Below are positions 44,899 through 56,880 of a stretch of DNA of 64,000 nt, one piece after another; positions within the stretch are counted from its first letter, which is position 1; each line of letters begins with the position of its first letter. Source of the DNA: Jaltomata sinuosa (taxonomy: Eukaryota; Streptophyta; Magnoliopsida; Solanales; Solanaceae); contig QJPP01001423.1 in the NCBI GenBank assembly GCA_003996215.1, forward strand, positions 62,001-126,000, written 5' to 3'. Made by a program: the position numbers and the translations under genes. The notes beneath the pieces were generated by a model, which searched no databases, was not told the origin of the DNA, and worked only from the letters and a program-made list of their open reading frames with translations.

Positions 44899-45272
44899 TT
44901 TTTAACGGATTGAGTCAAACTACACACGACCTAATTCTCAGCATATGGGATATGTAGGCAAGCTTGATAAGTAAGTGCGGTTGTACTCCAATTCCATTAC
45001 CACTTGCATTTCCAAGATCCCTAGTCTCTCAATAATTTGACACTGGGCAATTTTTGAAAGTTTTTAAATCGTGCATAAATCAAGCGTATCTTGAACTATA
45101 TGTGGCCTGAAATCTCATGCAACCTGAGATATATAGGAAACTCAATACCAGAGTCCGACCACGATTCCTCAAATTTCGTGCCATTTTTAATTTTTTAAGA
45201 GATGAATTGGTGATCGAACAAAATTGGGTTTGTCAGTTTCTTTGTCCAGGCCTTCATTCCTCATCCCTGGCC
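44899..45272 (+). other. remaining 3' region of first Tat unit
   Basis: Continues the Tat 3' region after hAT-2 with two diverged gacctaattct...gggatatgtaggc modules. No gene. Confidence 0.65.
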
Positions 45273-45286
45273 AAAGAAAGGGGCAG
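45273..45286 (+). other. polypurine tract of first Tat unit
   Basis: aaagaaaggggcag directly before the LTR start TGTTGATACCC at 45288; the plus-strand primer for reverse transcription. Confidence 0.75.
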
Positions 45287-45287
45287 T

Positions 45288-48200
45288 TGTTGATACCCAA
45301 TTTTGACCCTCCACATTTTGTATAATTGGTTAAGCTTCTCGAATTTCAAACAAAGTGAAATAGTCATTTCATATAATTATTTTGGTGCTATTTTTCCATT
45401 TCATTTGGAAAAAATATACTTTAATATATATTATTTATAAATATTTATATATTATTATTATTATTATTATTATTATTTTTGAGTTGCATTTATTAATTTG
45501 AAAATCATTATTGTACCAAAAAATAGTGTTCATTTAAGTATGTATTTTATTTTATCAAATTGAAGTCATTTGCGACTCAATTACTATAGTTAGTCTATTT
45601 TTTGTAAATAATTGTTTTAATTTGTTAAGTCAAGAAGCTTAGCTAATTAATCAAATAATCATTTCGTCTCGACCTTACTTCAAATTGGTTTAACTCGAAA
45701 GAAATTGGTTTTAAGTCATTTTGACTATTCCATTAATATTTGGCTTGCAATTGAAGTAAATATGCTATGTTTTAAAGTCCAAAGTGGCAGCCAAGTATGC
45801 TCTTCCTTAAACTCTATTTTTCAGCTTTCTCTTAACCCATTTAGTGGATCAATTTGAGCCCAATAATTCTCCATTTTCAGACCAAAAATGCCAGCCTAAT
45901 AACTCAAAATCGACCCATTAATCTTTTAATTCTCTCAGAATACCCTTAGTCCTTATTTCCTCTTCACTTGAAAACCCTAATCTCTCCTTTACATTAGCAC
46001 TGCCCACCATTTTTGACTGAAAGTTCACCAACTTTCAGCATTTACACACATTTCTCGCCTGTTTTGGGAAAATTCTTTAATGGAGTTTGTCTTCTCCTCG
46101 TTTGAACGGTAACATGGCTCTCTATTCACCTCTTTGCTTATCTCTCTCTGTTCTCCTCTGAAGAAATAAGGACAAAGCTTTAATGACCTTTGTGTTGTTC
46201 TTGGATTTCAAATCCGAAAATTTCAAATTTAAAACGGATTTAATTCTCGCTCTTGCTCAAAGCCCTAGCATTTTGGGTTCTATAAATAACACCTTTTTTT
46301 TTCCATTCGAAGAGGGTCTTCAATTGAAAAAGTCTTGAGTTTTCAGATGGTTTTTCTACACTAAAAAGAGTCGAGTTCTCGCACGAATTTTCACCCCCCG
46401 AAGTCTGAGTTTTTACATGAGTTTATCTGAGCTTCTTTTGCACGTTTTTACACCCCAAAACTGAAATACTCCCTCAAGTTTTGACTTGCTTTGCTTTACT
46501 TTTCTCGGACGGAATATCATTCTCGTTTGGCTGAAATGAGATCTTCATCGTCAAGGTGATTCCCGACTCTATCTTGCACTAGTTCGCTGCACCGCAAAAG
46601 GTTCATAACTTTCTATACTTTGACTTTCAAATCTGGAATATTATCTTTGTATGCATAATGTGAAATAATGTAAGTGTCTCTTTGTTGTTCTTATATTTTA
46701 GATGCCGTGAAATTTAATATAGAAGTTTGCTCACTGACTTATTCATCAACATATATGAATGAACATGATATAATAGTTAGTTCTAGATCTAAGTTTTATA
46801 TACTAATAGACTTTTTCGTGAGAAAAGATCATTTCATTTAGCCATAGTTTTCTCTTAGAGAATACAATGTTCTGTCCATAGTTGTTATATGAATCATTCT
46901 CTATTTTTACCTTAAACTAATTTTGCCCATTTGATCAAGTTGGTCATTAGTAGTAATGAACCCATTTATTAACATCTGTTTGAGTCTTATATTTGGATGC
47001 TTTGATTGAAATCACATACTTAAGTTATGTTTGTTTCTTAACCATAAAGTTTAGTCCGTTTGTTTAATTTCGATGCTTACTTTTGGTTAGAGTTTCTTAG
47101 TTTTTAAAACCCCAAAAATAACAAGCATGTCCAGCTATTTAATCCTAAAATCATGTTTTCAGCGAGCATGAGATACTAAATACTTGTATGTTTAAGTTGG
47201 TTCTATGTGTTAAAGAGTATTTCTTTTACTGTACTCATTTAGCCTTTGGTCTCTATTATAAAAGTCGTCTCTTTTCTAATCCTTATTATCATTCTCTTCC
47301 TTTCACATGGCACAAACCGGAGCTGAAGAGTCCTACTTTAAGACTCAACGTCGCTCCTAGACTTGGAACTTGCATTATCCATCCTTTTGTATCTCTCGCC
47401 CTCTCAAAAACTCCACCGAACAGAAAGAACGGGAATAGCATCGGACTTGTAGAAGCCTTTTTCGGCAAAGGGATTGGGTTTGAAGCTCAATTTAATTTGT
47501 ACCTCTCTATTTTTGCCTTGTTTATTTCATGTTATGGTTTTGTATTAATGTAATTACTAACTCTTTATTCGTTTAATCTTAACCTAAATGAATCCTCGAG
47601 CAAAGGTTAATAACCCTGTCGTTAAACTACTTTTTGAAATACAATTTTTAATGAATTTGTAGTTTAATAGATTTTGAATTTAGTCAGGCAATTGACATTT
47701 GAATAGCTAAAGTCAAATGATTTTTTCACCTATTCAAGCTCAAATATGATTTTGATATTTTTGTGAAGCTTTTTCCAACAAAGAAGATATTTGCTTTCAT
47801 ACAATGATATTTTTTTCTAATTATACTATCAAACCGCTCACATTTTCCTTAAGTATTTATAGTTGATGGAAGTAAACTATTTTAACAGAGAAAAACTAAA
47901 AGGATATTTTTCCAGACATAATTCGGTTGTTGTTTTTTCTTAAACATAATTTGATTAACTCTATAATTTGGTCTTAAGAACGTAATCAAGTGCTAAATGA
48001 ATTATTCTAAAGTAAGTCCTTTTTAAACTCTCTTTTACGAACAAGTTATGTCTTTTAGCCACAAAAATATTTTAAAATACATCGATCAACTGCATTTGTG
48101 GATTTCTCGAGATGCCTAACACCTTCCTCGGGAGATAACCAGAACCCTTGCCCTTTTTCTCTGGTTTGCAAAAATAAAGGTTTTAAAAACACCTTTTCTT

Positions 48201-48310
48201 AAAATGGTTTCCTAATTCCATTAAAAATTAGGTGGAAACTCTATTTTCTAAAAATAAATATAGCCGAGTTATGAAACATTTTTAACTTAGTTTAAAAATG
48301 GGTCGTAACA
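45288..48310 (+). repeat. shared middle LTR of the Tat-like composite
   Basis: TGTTGATACCCAATTTTG to GGGTCGTAACA, 3023 bp. It has a PPT on its left and a PBS on its right, so it serves both as the 3' LTR of the first unit and the 5' LTR of the second. TATA box at 46281-46288. Confidence 0.88.
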
Positions 48311-48312
48311 GA

Positions 48313-48330
48313 TGGCGACTCTGCTGGGGA
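48313..48330 (+). other. primer binding site, second Tat unit
   Basis: TGGCGACTCTGCTGGGGA, two bases after the middle LTR. A non-coding leader similar to 35665-36688 follows to 49348. Confidence 0.7.
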
Positions 48331-49348
48331 TTCATCTAGGTTCTAACCAAAAGGATTTTTTTTTCTTTTCTAACTTTTGTGGCTAACCCCTATTTGCTTC
48401 ATATGTTTCAATTACTTGTTTAAATTATATATTGTCATTTACATTTTCATAGCATCTTTCGCCACATGGCATGTGATTTTATTTATATTCAAGAGGAGTT
48501 CACGATCCCGTGGCCTCTTTTCATAAATAACACTTTCTGAGAAATATAATAGTTTAGGGGTACGTCATGCGTCCAATGACTATCATATTTCCAACTCAAG
48601 TTGTCTACTTGGGACCCGGTCTACTTTGAAAAGCCCATTCTTAGTCAACATAGGATAGAGTTAAACCAACACCTTTTAAGGAACATGCATCATGCAAACC
48701 TAGGAGTCTTAATACCCATGGCGTATTAAGTCTATTAGTTTAACTTACCAAACCATCCAAGTGGGTTCACGACCCCAGTGACACTCTATCATTATCTGTG
48801 TGCATATTTGAGGAATAACAGTGCCAAAATATTGACCATTGGTTCATAATTAATTAAATTTTAGTGGGAAGGTATAATCTAACTCCTTGTTTTGCAGTGC
48901 GGATGACCATCAAGATTCCAACCTTTGGTTGATAGAAGATCCACCTTAGCGATATAACCAAATGGGATAAAAGTCGAGATACGAAGATTTAAACATAGTT
49001 TATTAGGAGTATTTCTATTGTATGTTGTTCAAGAATTAATAAAGCTTTTTTTTGGGAATATATGTGCGTTTAATTGATTAAAGAGCAATGGAATGACATA
49101 TAACGGCATATCCTTATCCTTCAAATTTTTGTTAGGACTACCTCAGACATAAAAGAGGTACCTTGCATATAAGGATGCGCTATTATTTGAATTACTTAGT
49201 TATTCCACAAGTTGTTTGTCTTGTAAGTTCTAATACTTGCTACATGATTTATATTTTATTTACTTTACCTCGTCTAACACCGCTCTTTGTATTTTTTTTT
49301 TATTTTATTATTCCACCAAATAAAAGGCTATTCATGCTGACACTTGAG

Positions 49349-52026
49349 ATGGCCGATGATGCAATAACTCTTCCTGTCTGGGATGTACGAAGGCCGAGAA
49401 CTAATGCAACCGATCCACCAATAGCAGATCTTTTAGGCATTGAAGATGTCACAGTTACTGATAATCCTGAAGCTTCAGGATCTAAGGATGACACTTCTAA
49501 TGATGAACACATTGCTCGCTTGGAGAAACAAATTGCTGATTTGCAAGGAGAAGTTGAACGTGTCAGGAATTTTAGCAAGTTACCTATCTCTAATACTCCG
49601 CCTCAAGAGCCAAGAGCTTCTGCTCCATTACCTCTTCACTTTTCATCCTTGGAATCACCCATGCCTGATTACTTTCCTCCACAAGGTACGCAGCCCGTAA
49701 ATGCACCAAACATGAATGTGCATCTCGTAAATCCATCCCTCGAAAGTCAAGCTCATGTTATCCCACAGTATGCCTATCCATCTCTCCCATGTCAAAATCC
49801 GTTTAACCAAACTGCTCGTGACCCTCAGTATGTCACCCCACCACTCGCTCAAGTCCCTACCAACTCGCATTATGTCACTCCATTTCCCATCCACCAAAGC
49901 TGTCTAAACCAAACACCCTTTTATCCAGAGTATACTACCCAATTTCTTGCATACCAAAATCAAGGGACTATTAACTCCTTATATGCCACCCCGACTTCCA
50001 TCCCCAAAACATCCCACGAATCCAGAATCACCCAACACCTCAACATGTGTCAGCAACTCATATTGCTCCACCGATATATGTGGCAGAAGCCCAACCATCT
50101 GGTAACCTAGCACCAACTGTTGATCTATATGGCTTGTTAGAGAAAGAATGGAAGATATAAGAGGAGAAATGTAATAGAGAGATATGTGAGCTAAGAGAGG
50201 ATGTCACGAACATGTGAATCTCCAAAAAGGGGGAAAAACTCGAGTATGAGGATCTGTGTGTGCATCCCGATATTGACTTGCCTGATGGATACAAGCCACC
50301 CAAGTTTGAATTATTTGATGGCTCGGGAAATCCTCAAAATCACCTAAGATCTTATTGTGACAAGTTAGTCGGAGTGGGGAGGAATAAAGCTATAAGAATG
50401 AAGTTGTTCATCAGAAGTTTGACTAGAGATGCATTGACTTGGTACACTGAACAAGACCCTAAAGAATGGCGCAATTGGAGTAGCATGGCAGAGGATTTCA
50501 TGGAAAGATTTAGGTTCAACATTGAGATCGTCCCTGATCTAGCCTATCTTGAAAATCTGAGCAAGAAGACAACTGAAACCTTTCGTGAATATGTCATTCG
50601 TTGGAGATTAAAAGCGGATAGGGTTCGGCCCCCAATGGATGAAAGAGAGATGAAAGAAACTTTCACCAAAGCTCAAGAGAACCCATATTATGAAAGAATG
50701 TTGCTTATGACAGGGGCATCATTTACCGACCTCATCAAGATAGGGGAAACTATTGAAGATGGGATCAAGACTGGGAGAGTCACAAATTTTTGCAGCATTA
50801 CAGGTGATCCAAGATGGAGCTATAGTTGTAAATAAGAAGAAGAAAGAGTAAGTTGCAGTTGTAACAAATATTCAAGAGCAAGGGCCAAATCAGATTTACA
50901 CTTACCATAATCAGTCACCTCAAAGCCCATACATCCAAGCATATTCACCCATTTCTTACCCTATTTATCACACCCAACCAACCTACTCCCAACAAACATC
51001 CACATACCACCAGCAACCATACAATTACCAAACTCCAAACAACACAACAACCTCATCTAGGCCTCATCCCAATTTTGATAAGAGAAAGACTTACACACCT
51101 TTAGCTTAACCATATGCCCAACTCTTTGAAAGGTTAAAAGCATCAGGAATTATTTAACCAATCCATTAGAGAAGTATTAAACCTCATCCAAAATGGTTTG
51201 ACGAGACTAAGCATTATGTGTATCACTCAGGGGCTGCTGAACATGATATAGAGAATTGTTTTGCCCTCAAGGATAAGATTGAACAATTGATCAAAGAAAA
51301 AGTGATTCAGGTTAAATAAGCTCCCTCAAGTGTCAATAATAATCCTTTGCCAAATCATGGATATATGAGCATGAATATGATCACCATTGATGATGAGTGG
51401 AGCCTTGAAGGAACTATTGTGCCTGCAATAAAGGGAGAAAAGTCCACTTTTGGTCTAGGACATGTAACCACCATAAAGCAACCTCTCAAAATTGATCTCA
51501 AGGAAATGAGTTATATCTTTGTGTTGGGTCCTATCTTGTTTCCACATAAGTCACTTTCAAATGCGTCTGTCGCTCAAGTGCTTGAGAATGCTGCTGGAGA
51601 CGATTCTTTGAAATGAGCAAAAGTTTGTCCCTCACCAAAGGAAAAATTAGAGATTGTGATGGGAACCTAAAAGATACCATTGAGACACCAACTATCTGGA
51701 ATGTTGAACCAAAGAAAGCCCTGGATAATTGGACTCATGTTCCATTCATGTCTCATCAAGAATCTTGCATGCAAAATAATAAATTTGTCAATTCTATGAC
51801 TCTCAAGAATAAGCTCGAAGACTATGTGCAATCTGATAAGCCAGCTGAAGAATTTGAATAAAGCTTGGTTAATACTGAATTAGTGAGTCAAGGTGACTCA
51901 GGATTGGAGAATAAGGCTAAAATCGGTGCATGTTTGACGCCATCAGGAAATGAGGCATTAGCTGGATTGCTAAAGGAATATATGAATGTGTTCGCATGGA
52001 CCGGTGATGATAGACTTAGTGGCTAA
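49349..52026 (+). pseudogene. Tat-like gag region, second unit (no RT)
   Basis: Starts MADDAITLPVWDV and parallels 36689-39365 almost base for base: coiled-coil segment, Pro/Gln/Tyr linker, gag core (50260-50835: FELFDGSGNPQNHLRSYCDKL, DALTWYTEQDPKEW), Gln/Tyr-rich segment and a pre-RT tail with LLKEYMNVFAW. It shares the TAA at 50158-50160 and the T-run frameshift at 50787-50791 with the first unit and has extra private stops in the 51100-51330 region. The RT-side deletion point is the same in both units. It cannot encode replication enzymes. Confidence 0.82.
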
Positions 52027-52131
52027 GTTTGGCCCAAATCAGCAAGACATGGATGTGGGAGTATGTCCAAAGGTAGTTCATCCAGATGCAATTAGGAGAT
52101 GTTGCTTCTAGAAGTTTAGTTTAGTTTATTA

Positions 52132-52459
52132 AAAATGAACCATTCTAAAGTAAGTCCTTTTTAAACTCTCTTTTACAAATAAGTTATGTCTTTTAGCCAC
52201 AAAAATGTTTTAAAATCCATCGATCAACCGCATTTATGGATTTTCCGAGATGCCTAACACCTTCTTCGGGAGATAACCAGAACCCTTGACCTTTTTCTCT
52301 GGTTTTGCAAAAATAAAGGTTTTAAAAAGACCTTTTCTTAAAATAGTTCCCTAATTCCATTAAAAATTAGGTGGCAACTCTATTTAACTCTTTTTTCTAT
52401 AAATAAATATAGTTGAGTTATGAAACATTTTTAACTTAGTTTAAAAATGGGTCATAACA
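52132..52459 (+). repeat. truncated third LTR of the Tat-like composite
   Basis: Matches only the last 320 bp or so of the LTR (compare 47990-48310), ending gggtcataaca. It is fused directly to internal sequence at about 52131 (ttagtttagtttatt joined to aaaatgaac), so the 3' non-coding region and most of this LTR were deleted. Confidence 0.82.
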
Positions 52460-53755
52460 ATGGGTATTGTTGGATTTGTGTTTATGCGTAGAGTTTATTT
52501 TTGATAGAGTGGTTGCGTTTGAAGGCTCTTAGTAAAAGGAAGGCTCAAGTATGATTGCTTAGAGTCTTGCTGTTCGGCTTCGAGGTAGGTTATGGCTTAA
52601 CTTTATTTAGACCTTGCTTGGGTAGGGATTTATCGTGTAAAGCATGCTATGGGTGAGGTAAAATAGTGATTATCGTATCTTTTGAGTTTATTCATGTTGT
52701 TGTGATGCGTGTGTGGGGGCTTATGTTGATCTTGATGGCAAACTTGATAGAGACTTATCTTATTTGGTGACAAGAACGTGGACTCTTGGTTTGATATTGA
52801 AATTATAGCCAACAATAATAATATGATCATGATCGTGAGACGTCACGTATAGTGGTTATATCGATTCCTATTCATTTATTGTGCTCATGCATATGCATAC
52901 ATCTAATGATTCATAAAAACAATGAATGGTCTGATTTTGAAAGGAATGTCTTGAAAGACTTGTTTTGTTATTATTATATCTCATCGTGGGGAAAGATCCG
53001 GCTAATGAGACCATGGACAAAGATCTGACTTATTTTATATATGGACCTCATGAGTCCCCCATGGGTCCTATCTTGGAGCAATATATGCTCGGAAGGTGTG
53101 TACTGATAGAATAGGAGCGATATATGCTTGGAAGGTGTGTACTGATAGACATTAGCCATTGCATATTATCCCATATCATTGCATTGAATTTTCATTTTGA
53201 GTGTTGCTTTGATTGAATTTCCCGGTGTTATTATTATTGTTGAACTCCTGGACTTTTTTGCGTGTAGGTTATTTTAGTATTCTTTATTCAGTATAGTAAC
53301 TGCTTAAGTTTGGTCGTCATATAATGCCTACTGAGTATAAGTAGACCGTACTCACCCCTACTTTTATTCAGCTTTTTAATGCAGATCCTAGCAAGAGTGT
53401 TTAGCGCGACTCTTGATTTATGTGGACTTTGCAGATTTGAAGCTTTGGTGAGCTCCCGTCTTTGAAGTCTTCTTTGGCTTCCTCTATCATTTACTTTTGT
53501 CTTTTACCACTTCTTAGACAATTTGTATTTTGGTATTTTGGACATCACATTAGAGGCACTCATGTACTTATGACTTTTGAGTTTCTGGGATAGATTATAT
53601 TTCATTTGAACTTATTTATCGCAATAGAGACTTTATATTTATAATTGCATTGTTTTTCCCTTATTATTGTATTTATTGCATTGCTTGGCTTGGCTTACCT
53701 ACCACGGATGAGTGGAGTAGGTGCCATTACAACCCTCTAGTTTTAGGTCGTGACA
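52460..53755 (+). repeat. 5' LTR of element C, second part
   Basis: Resumes after the Tat composite with the target duplication atggg and ends ggtcgtgaca at 53755, next to the primer site. Its continuity with 31292-32636 is inferred from the near-matching duplication and end structure, since the 3' LTR is cut by the window edge. No gene. Confidence 0.8.
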
Positions 53756-53758
53756 AGT

Positions 53759-53770
53759 TGGTATTAGAGC
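53759..53770 (+). other. primer binding site of element C
   Basis: TGGTATTAGAGC, the Met-tRNA-type site with one C-to-T change, three bases after the LTR. Confidence 0.8.
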
Positions 53771-53957
53771 ACTAGGTTTACCAGTCCCATGCATACAAGA
53801 GCAAGTGTCTATTAGAGTCTCATAGATCGGTATGTTGACATCCATATCTATTTTTGGGAGGCTATGAGGCATTCCTAGGAAAATTTCTATTCTTTTAATC
53901 CTTATCGTGTGACTTGATCATTTCTTGATTTCTAAATTGTGTTTCATTTTCTCATAG

Positions 53958-55315
53958 ATGGTGAGGACAAAATCTAGTGCTACTGAGGGTGATGAGCTGG
54001 CACCCACTGTTGGGGCCCAGTTAGGGGTCAAGGCAGGGGTTGCGACCATGGCAGGGGCATAAGTAGAGTTTGTGGGGGCAGCTCCAGCTAGAGAACATGC
54101 CAGGGCAGCATCCCCTGAGCCAGGGGTTGAGTTTGAGGATGCAGCCCACCAGCTAAAGGGGGTGGGATCATCCTAGAAACCTTAGGGTTTTATTGCTACT
54201 TCTGTGCTACAAGATGCCATGATTCGACTCTTGAGTTCTTTGGAGGGTATGTCTCAGATAGGAGCTTTACCCGTCAAACCTGATGGATCACATACTAGAG
54301 ATGGGGTTCAGCCTCCAGAAGGGGTATATGTTCAAGGTTTTTAGACTCCAGGGGCGCAACCTGCTACTGCTATGGCTCCCCATATTGATGCCCTATCGGT
54401 CAGACTTGTTGCTCCACCAGTTGTGCCTAGATCAGTTATGCCAGTGGATGAGCAGAAGATGTTTGATAAGTTTGTGAGATTGGATCCTCCCAAGTTCAAT
54501 GGTGCACCTGAGGAGGATGCTTATGAGATTTTAGTTAGTTGTTAGGAGAGGTTGCATAACCTCGGTTTGGTTGAATCTCATGGAGTGGATTACACTATAT
54601 TTCAATTAGTTGGGGCAGTGAAGCAGTGGTGGAGGTCTTTTCTTGGTTGTAAGCCAGCATGGTTACCTCTCTTGACTTGGGCGCAATTTTCTAAGACTTT
54701 TCTTGAGAAGTATGTACCTCACAGTTTGAGAGATGAGTTTGATGCATTGGATCAGGGTTATATGTCTGTCACCGAGTATGAGGCTGGTTTCTATGCCTGT
54801 CTCGACATGCCTTGATGAGTATTTTGACAGAGGAAGAGCAGGTTAAGAAGTTCGTAAAGGGGTTGACTACTTCTCTTTAGTTGGCTATAACTCAGTTGAT
54901 GACTACTAGGGGTACTTTTATGCAGATAGTTGACCATGCTAGGAGGATTGAGAGTATTCATCGTGGGGCCTAAGAGGGTAATGGCAAGAGGTTTCGCAAA
55001 CAGGGAGATTTTGGTGGGTCTTCATCTCGAGGCAGAGACTTTGCAGGTAGAGGTCAGCGTTATCAGCAGAGCAGACCGATTCACATAGCATTGCAGGATT
55101 CTGACAATGTTCATATGAGATTTGGTACTTTAGGAGGTCAGAGTTTGGGTCAGATGGTCAGAGTGTCTCATTCTGGGTATTCAGGTTGCGGTGGGCATTT
55201 TAGCTTATCTGAGCCTCCCGATCAGTTATTTTCGAGTAGCGGATGCTTTGATTATGGAGAGTTAGGACATATTGCTAGATGGTGCCCTAAGCATAGGGAG
55301 CAATAGGGTTCTCAG
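53958..55315 (+). pseudogene. gag remnant of element C
   Basis: Start ATG at 53958 (MVRTKSSATEGDELAP) with a stop after about 30 codons. The gag core is recognisable at 54480-54970: PPKFNGAPEEDAYEILVS, then 54552-54815 with VKQWWRSFLGC and WAQFSKTFLEKYVP. The zinc knuckle at 55236-55300 reads CFDYGELGHIARWC, the second Cys of CxxC replaced by Tyr through one G-to-A change. Stops at about 54541 and elsewhere are Trp, Gln or Arg positions in related elements. Non-functional. Confidence 0.82.
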
Positions 55316-55464
55316 GGATAGGCGTATCAGGCACCAGTACCACAGTCTAGAGGAGGTACACAAAGTGGTAGGGGTGGACCTCGAGGGTCCAAGGGTGGAG
55401 CCCCGGTGGCTTGTGGGGATGGCCGTAGAGTTGCTAAGTCCGAAGGCAAATGTGGTCAGTGTTA

Positions 55465-55920
55465 TGCATTCCTGGGTAGACTTGAGGCGGAAGCCTATGA
55501 TGCAGTTATTACAGGTATCATTCCAGTTTGACATTGACTTGCTTCAATATTATTTGATCCTAGTTCTACTTATTTCTATTTGTCCGCATATTTTGCTTCT
55601 GGTTTTGACATGATGTGTGAGTCTTTTGCCTTGACTATTTGCGTTTCTACCCTCCTAGGTGATTCTTTAGTGGTGGATCAGGTGTACTGATCCTGTGTTG
55701 TGACTCTTTTGGGGTATGATACCTGGGTAGACTTGATTATCCTTGATATGATTGATTTTGATGTTATTTTGGATATGGATTAGCTCTCTCCACATCATGC
55801 TCTTGTGGATTGTCTAGCCAAGATGGTTACATTGGTTATGCCAGGAGTACTAAGGTTGGAGTAAAAGGGTACTCAGGGTTCATATCCTAAGAGTGTTATT
55901 TCTTTTCTTCGTGCCCAACG
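55465..55920 (+). pseudogene. aspartic protease region of element C
   Basis: One frame reads ASILFDPSSTYFYLSAYFASGFD, then a stop-interrupted GYDTWVDLIILDMIDFDVIL and a domain end VDCLAKMVTL. The active-site motif is DPS where DPG/DTG-type is usual. Several in-frame stops. Confidence 0.75.
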
Positions 55921-55921
55921 G

Positions 55922-56880
55922 ATGGTTGAGAAGGGGTGCCTTTCTTATTTAGCATATGTGCGTAATACTAGTGTTGACTCACCTTCTTTGGATTCAGTGA
56001 GGGTGGTGAGAGAGTTTCCAAATGTGTTCCCTATGGACCTTCTAGGTGTCCCTCCAGATAGGGATATTGATTTTGCTATTGATTTGGAGCCAGGCACCAG
56101 GCCTATTTCTATCTCTTCTTATAGGATGGCTCTGACAGAATTGAAGAAATTGAAGGATCAGCTTCAGGACTTGTTGGGTAAAGGTTTCATAAGGCCTAGT
56201 GATTCTTCTTGGGGTGCCCCGGTGTTGTTTCTGAAGAAAAAGAATGGGTCCATGTATATGTGTATTGATTATTGGTAGTTGAACAAAGTAACCATCAAGA
56301 ATAAGTACCCTCTTTCGCGCATTGATGATTTGTTTGATCAACTTCAGGGTGCTTCAGTATTTTCAAAGATTGACTTGAGGTCTGGGTACCACCAGTTGAG
56401 GATTAGGGCTTCGGATATCCCTAAGACAATTTTTAGGACCCGGTATAGTCATTATGAGTTTTTGGTAATGCCTTTTGGTTTGACTAACGCTCAAACCAAA
56501 GCTCCAACAATATTTATGGAGTTGATGAATGGGGTGTTTTGATCGTATCTTTATTCCTTTGTGATTGTGTTCATTGATGACATCTTGGTGTACTCCAACA
56601 ATGAAATGGATCATGTGAAGCATTTGAGAATTGTACTCCAGATATTAAAGGATGAGAAGTTGTATGCTCAGTTCTCGAAGTGTGAATTTTGGCTTAGTTC
56701 TGTGGCATTTTTGGGATATGTTGTGTCTAAAGATGGTATTATGTCAATCCGGCCAAGGTTGAGGCGGTTCGACATTGGACTAGGCCTACTTCACCTATTG
56801 AGATTAGGAGTTTTGTTGGGTTGGCGGGTTACTACAGACGGTTTGTGTAGGGCTTCTCTTCTATTACAACTCCTTTGACC
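55922..56880 (+). pseudogene. reverse transcriptase region of element C
   Basis: Linker and RT: VVREFPNVFPMDLLGVPPDRDIDF, PISISSYRMALTELKKLKDQL, GFIRPSDSSWGAPVLFLKKKNGS, IDYW-stop-LNKVTIKNKYPLSRIDDLFDQL, FSKIDLRSGYHQLRI and MPFGLTNA. The catalytic FIDDILVYS at 56567-56593 is intact. Breaks: TAG at 56276 (a Gln position), TGA near 56540 (an Arg position) and a one-base shift near 56745. Each stop is explained by one C-to-T change. Confidence 0.88.

Larger units (their letters stand above)
32637..52459 (+). mobile_element. tandem composite of a Tat-like non-autonomous LTR retrotransposon
   Basis: Order: LTR 32637-35644, internal 35645-45287 (with hAT-2 inside), LTR 45288-48310, internal 48311-52131, truncated LTR 52132-52459. 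The outer flanks are atgag (32632-32636) and atggg (52460-52464), a 5-bp target duplication with one mismatch; no such duplication is visible around the middle LTR, which joins directly to PPT on its left and PBS on its right. The simplest reading is one insertion enlarged by unequal LTR recombination. Each internal region has a gag-like frame and stops just before RT. Confidence 0.82.

Noticed and set aside
34578..47553. Similar frames in two LTRs (34578-34856 and 47188-47553) that look conserved
   Set aside because: LTRs are copies of one another, so similarity carries no evidence of coding selection; composition and position are those of LTR sequence.
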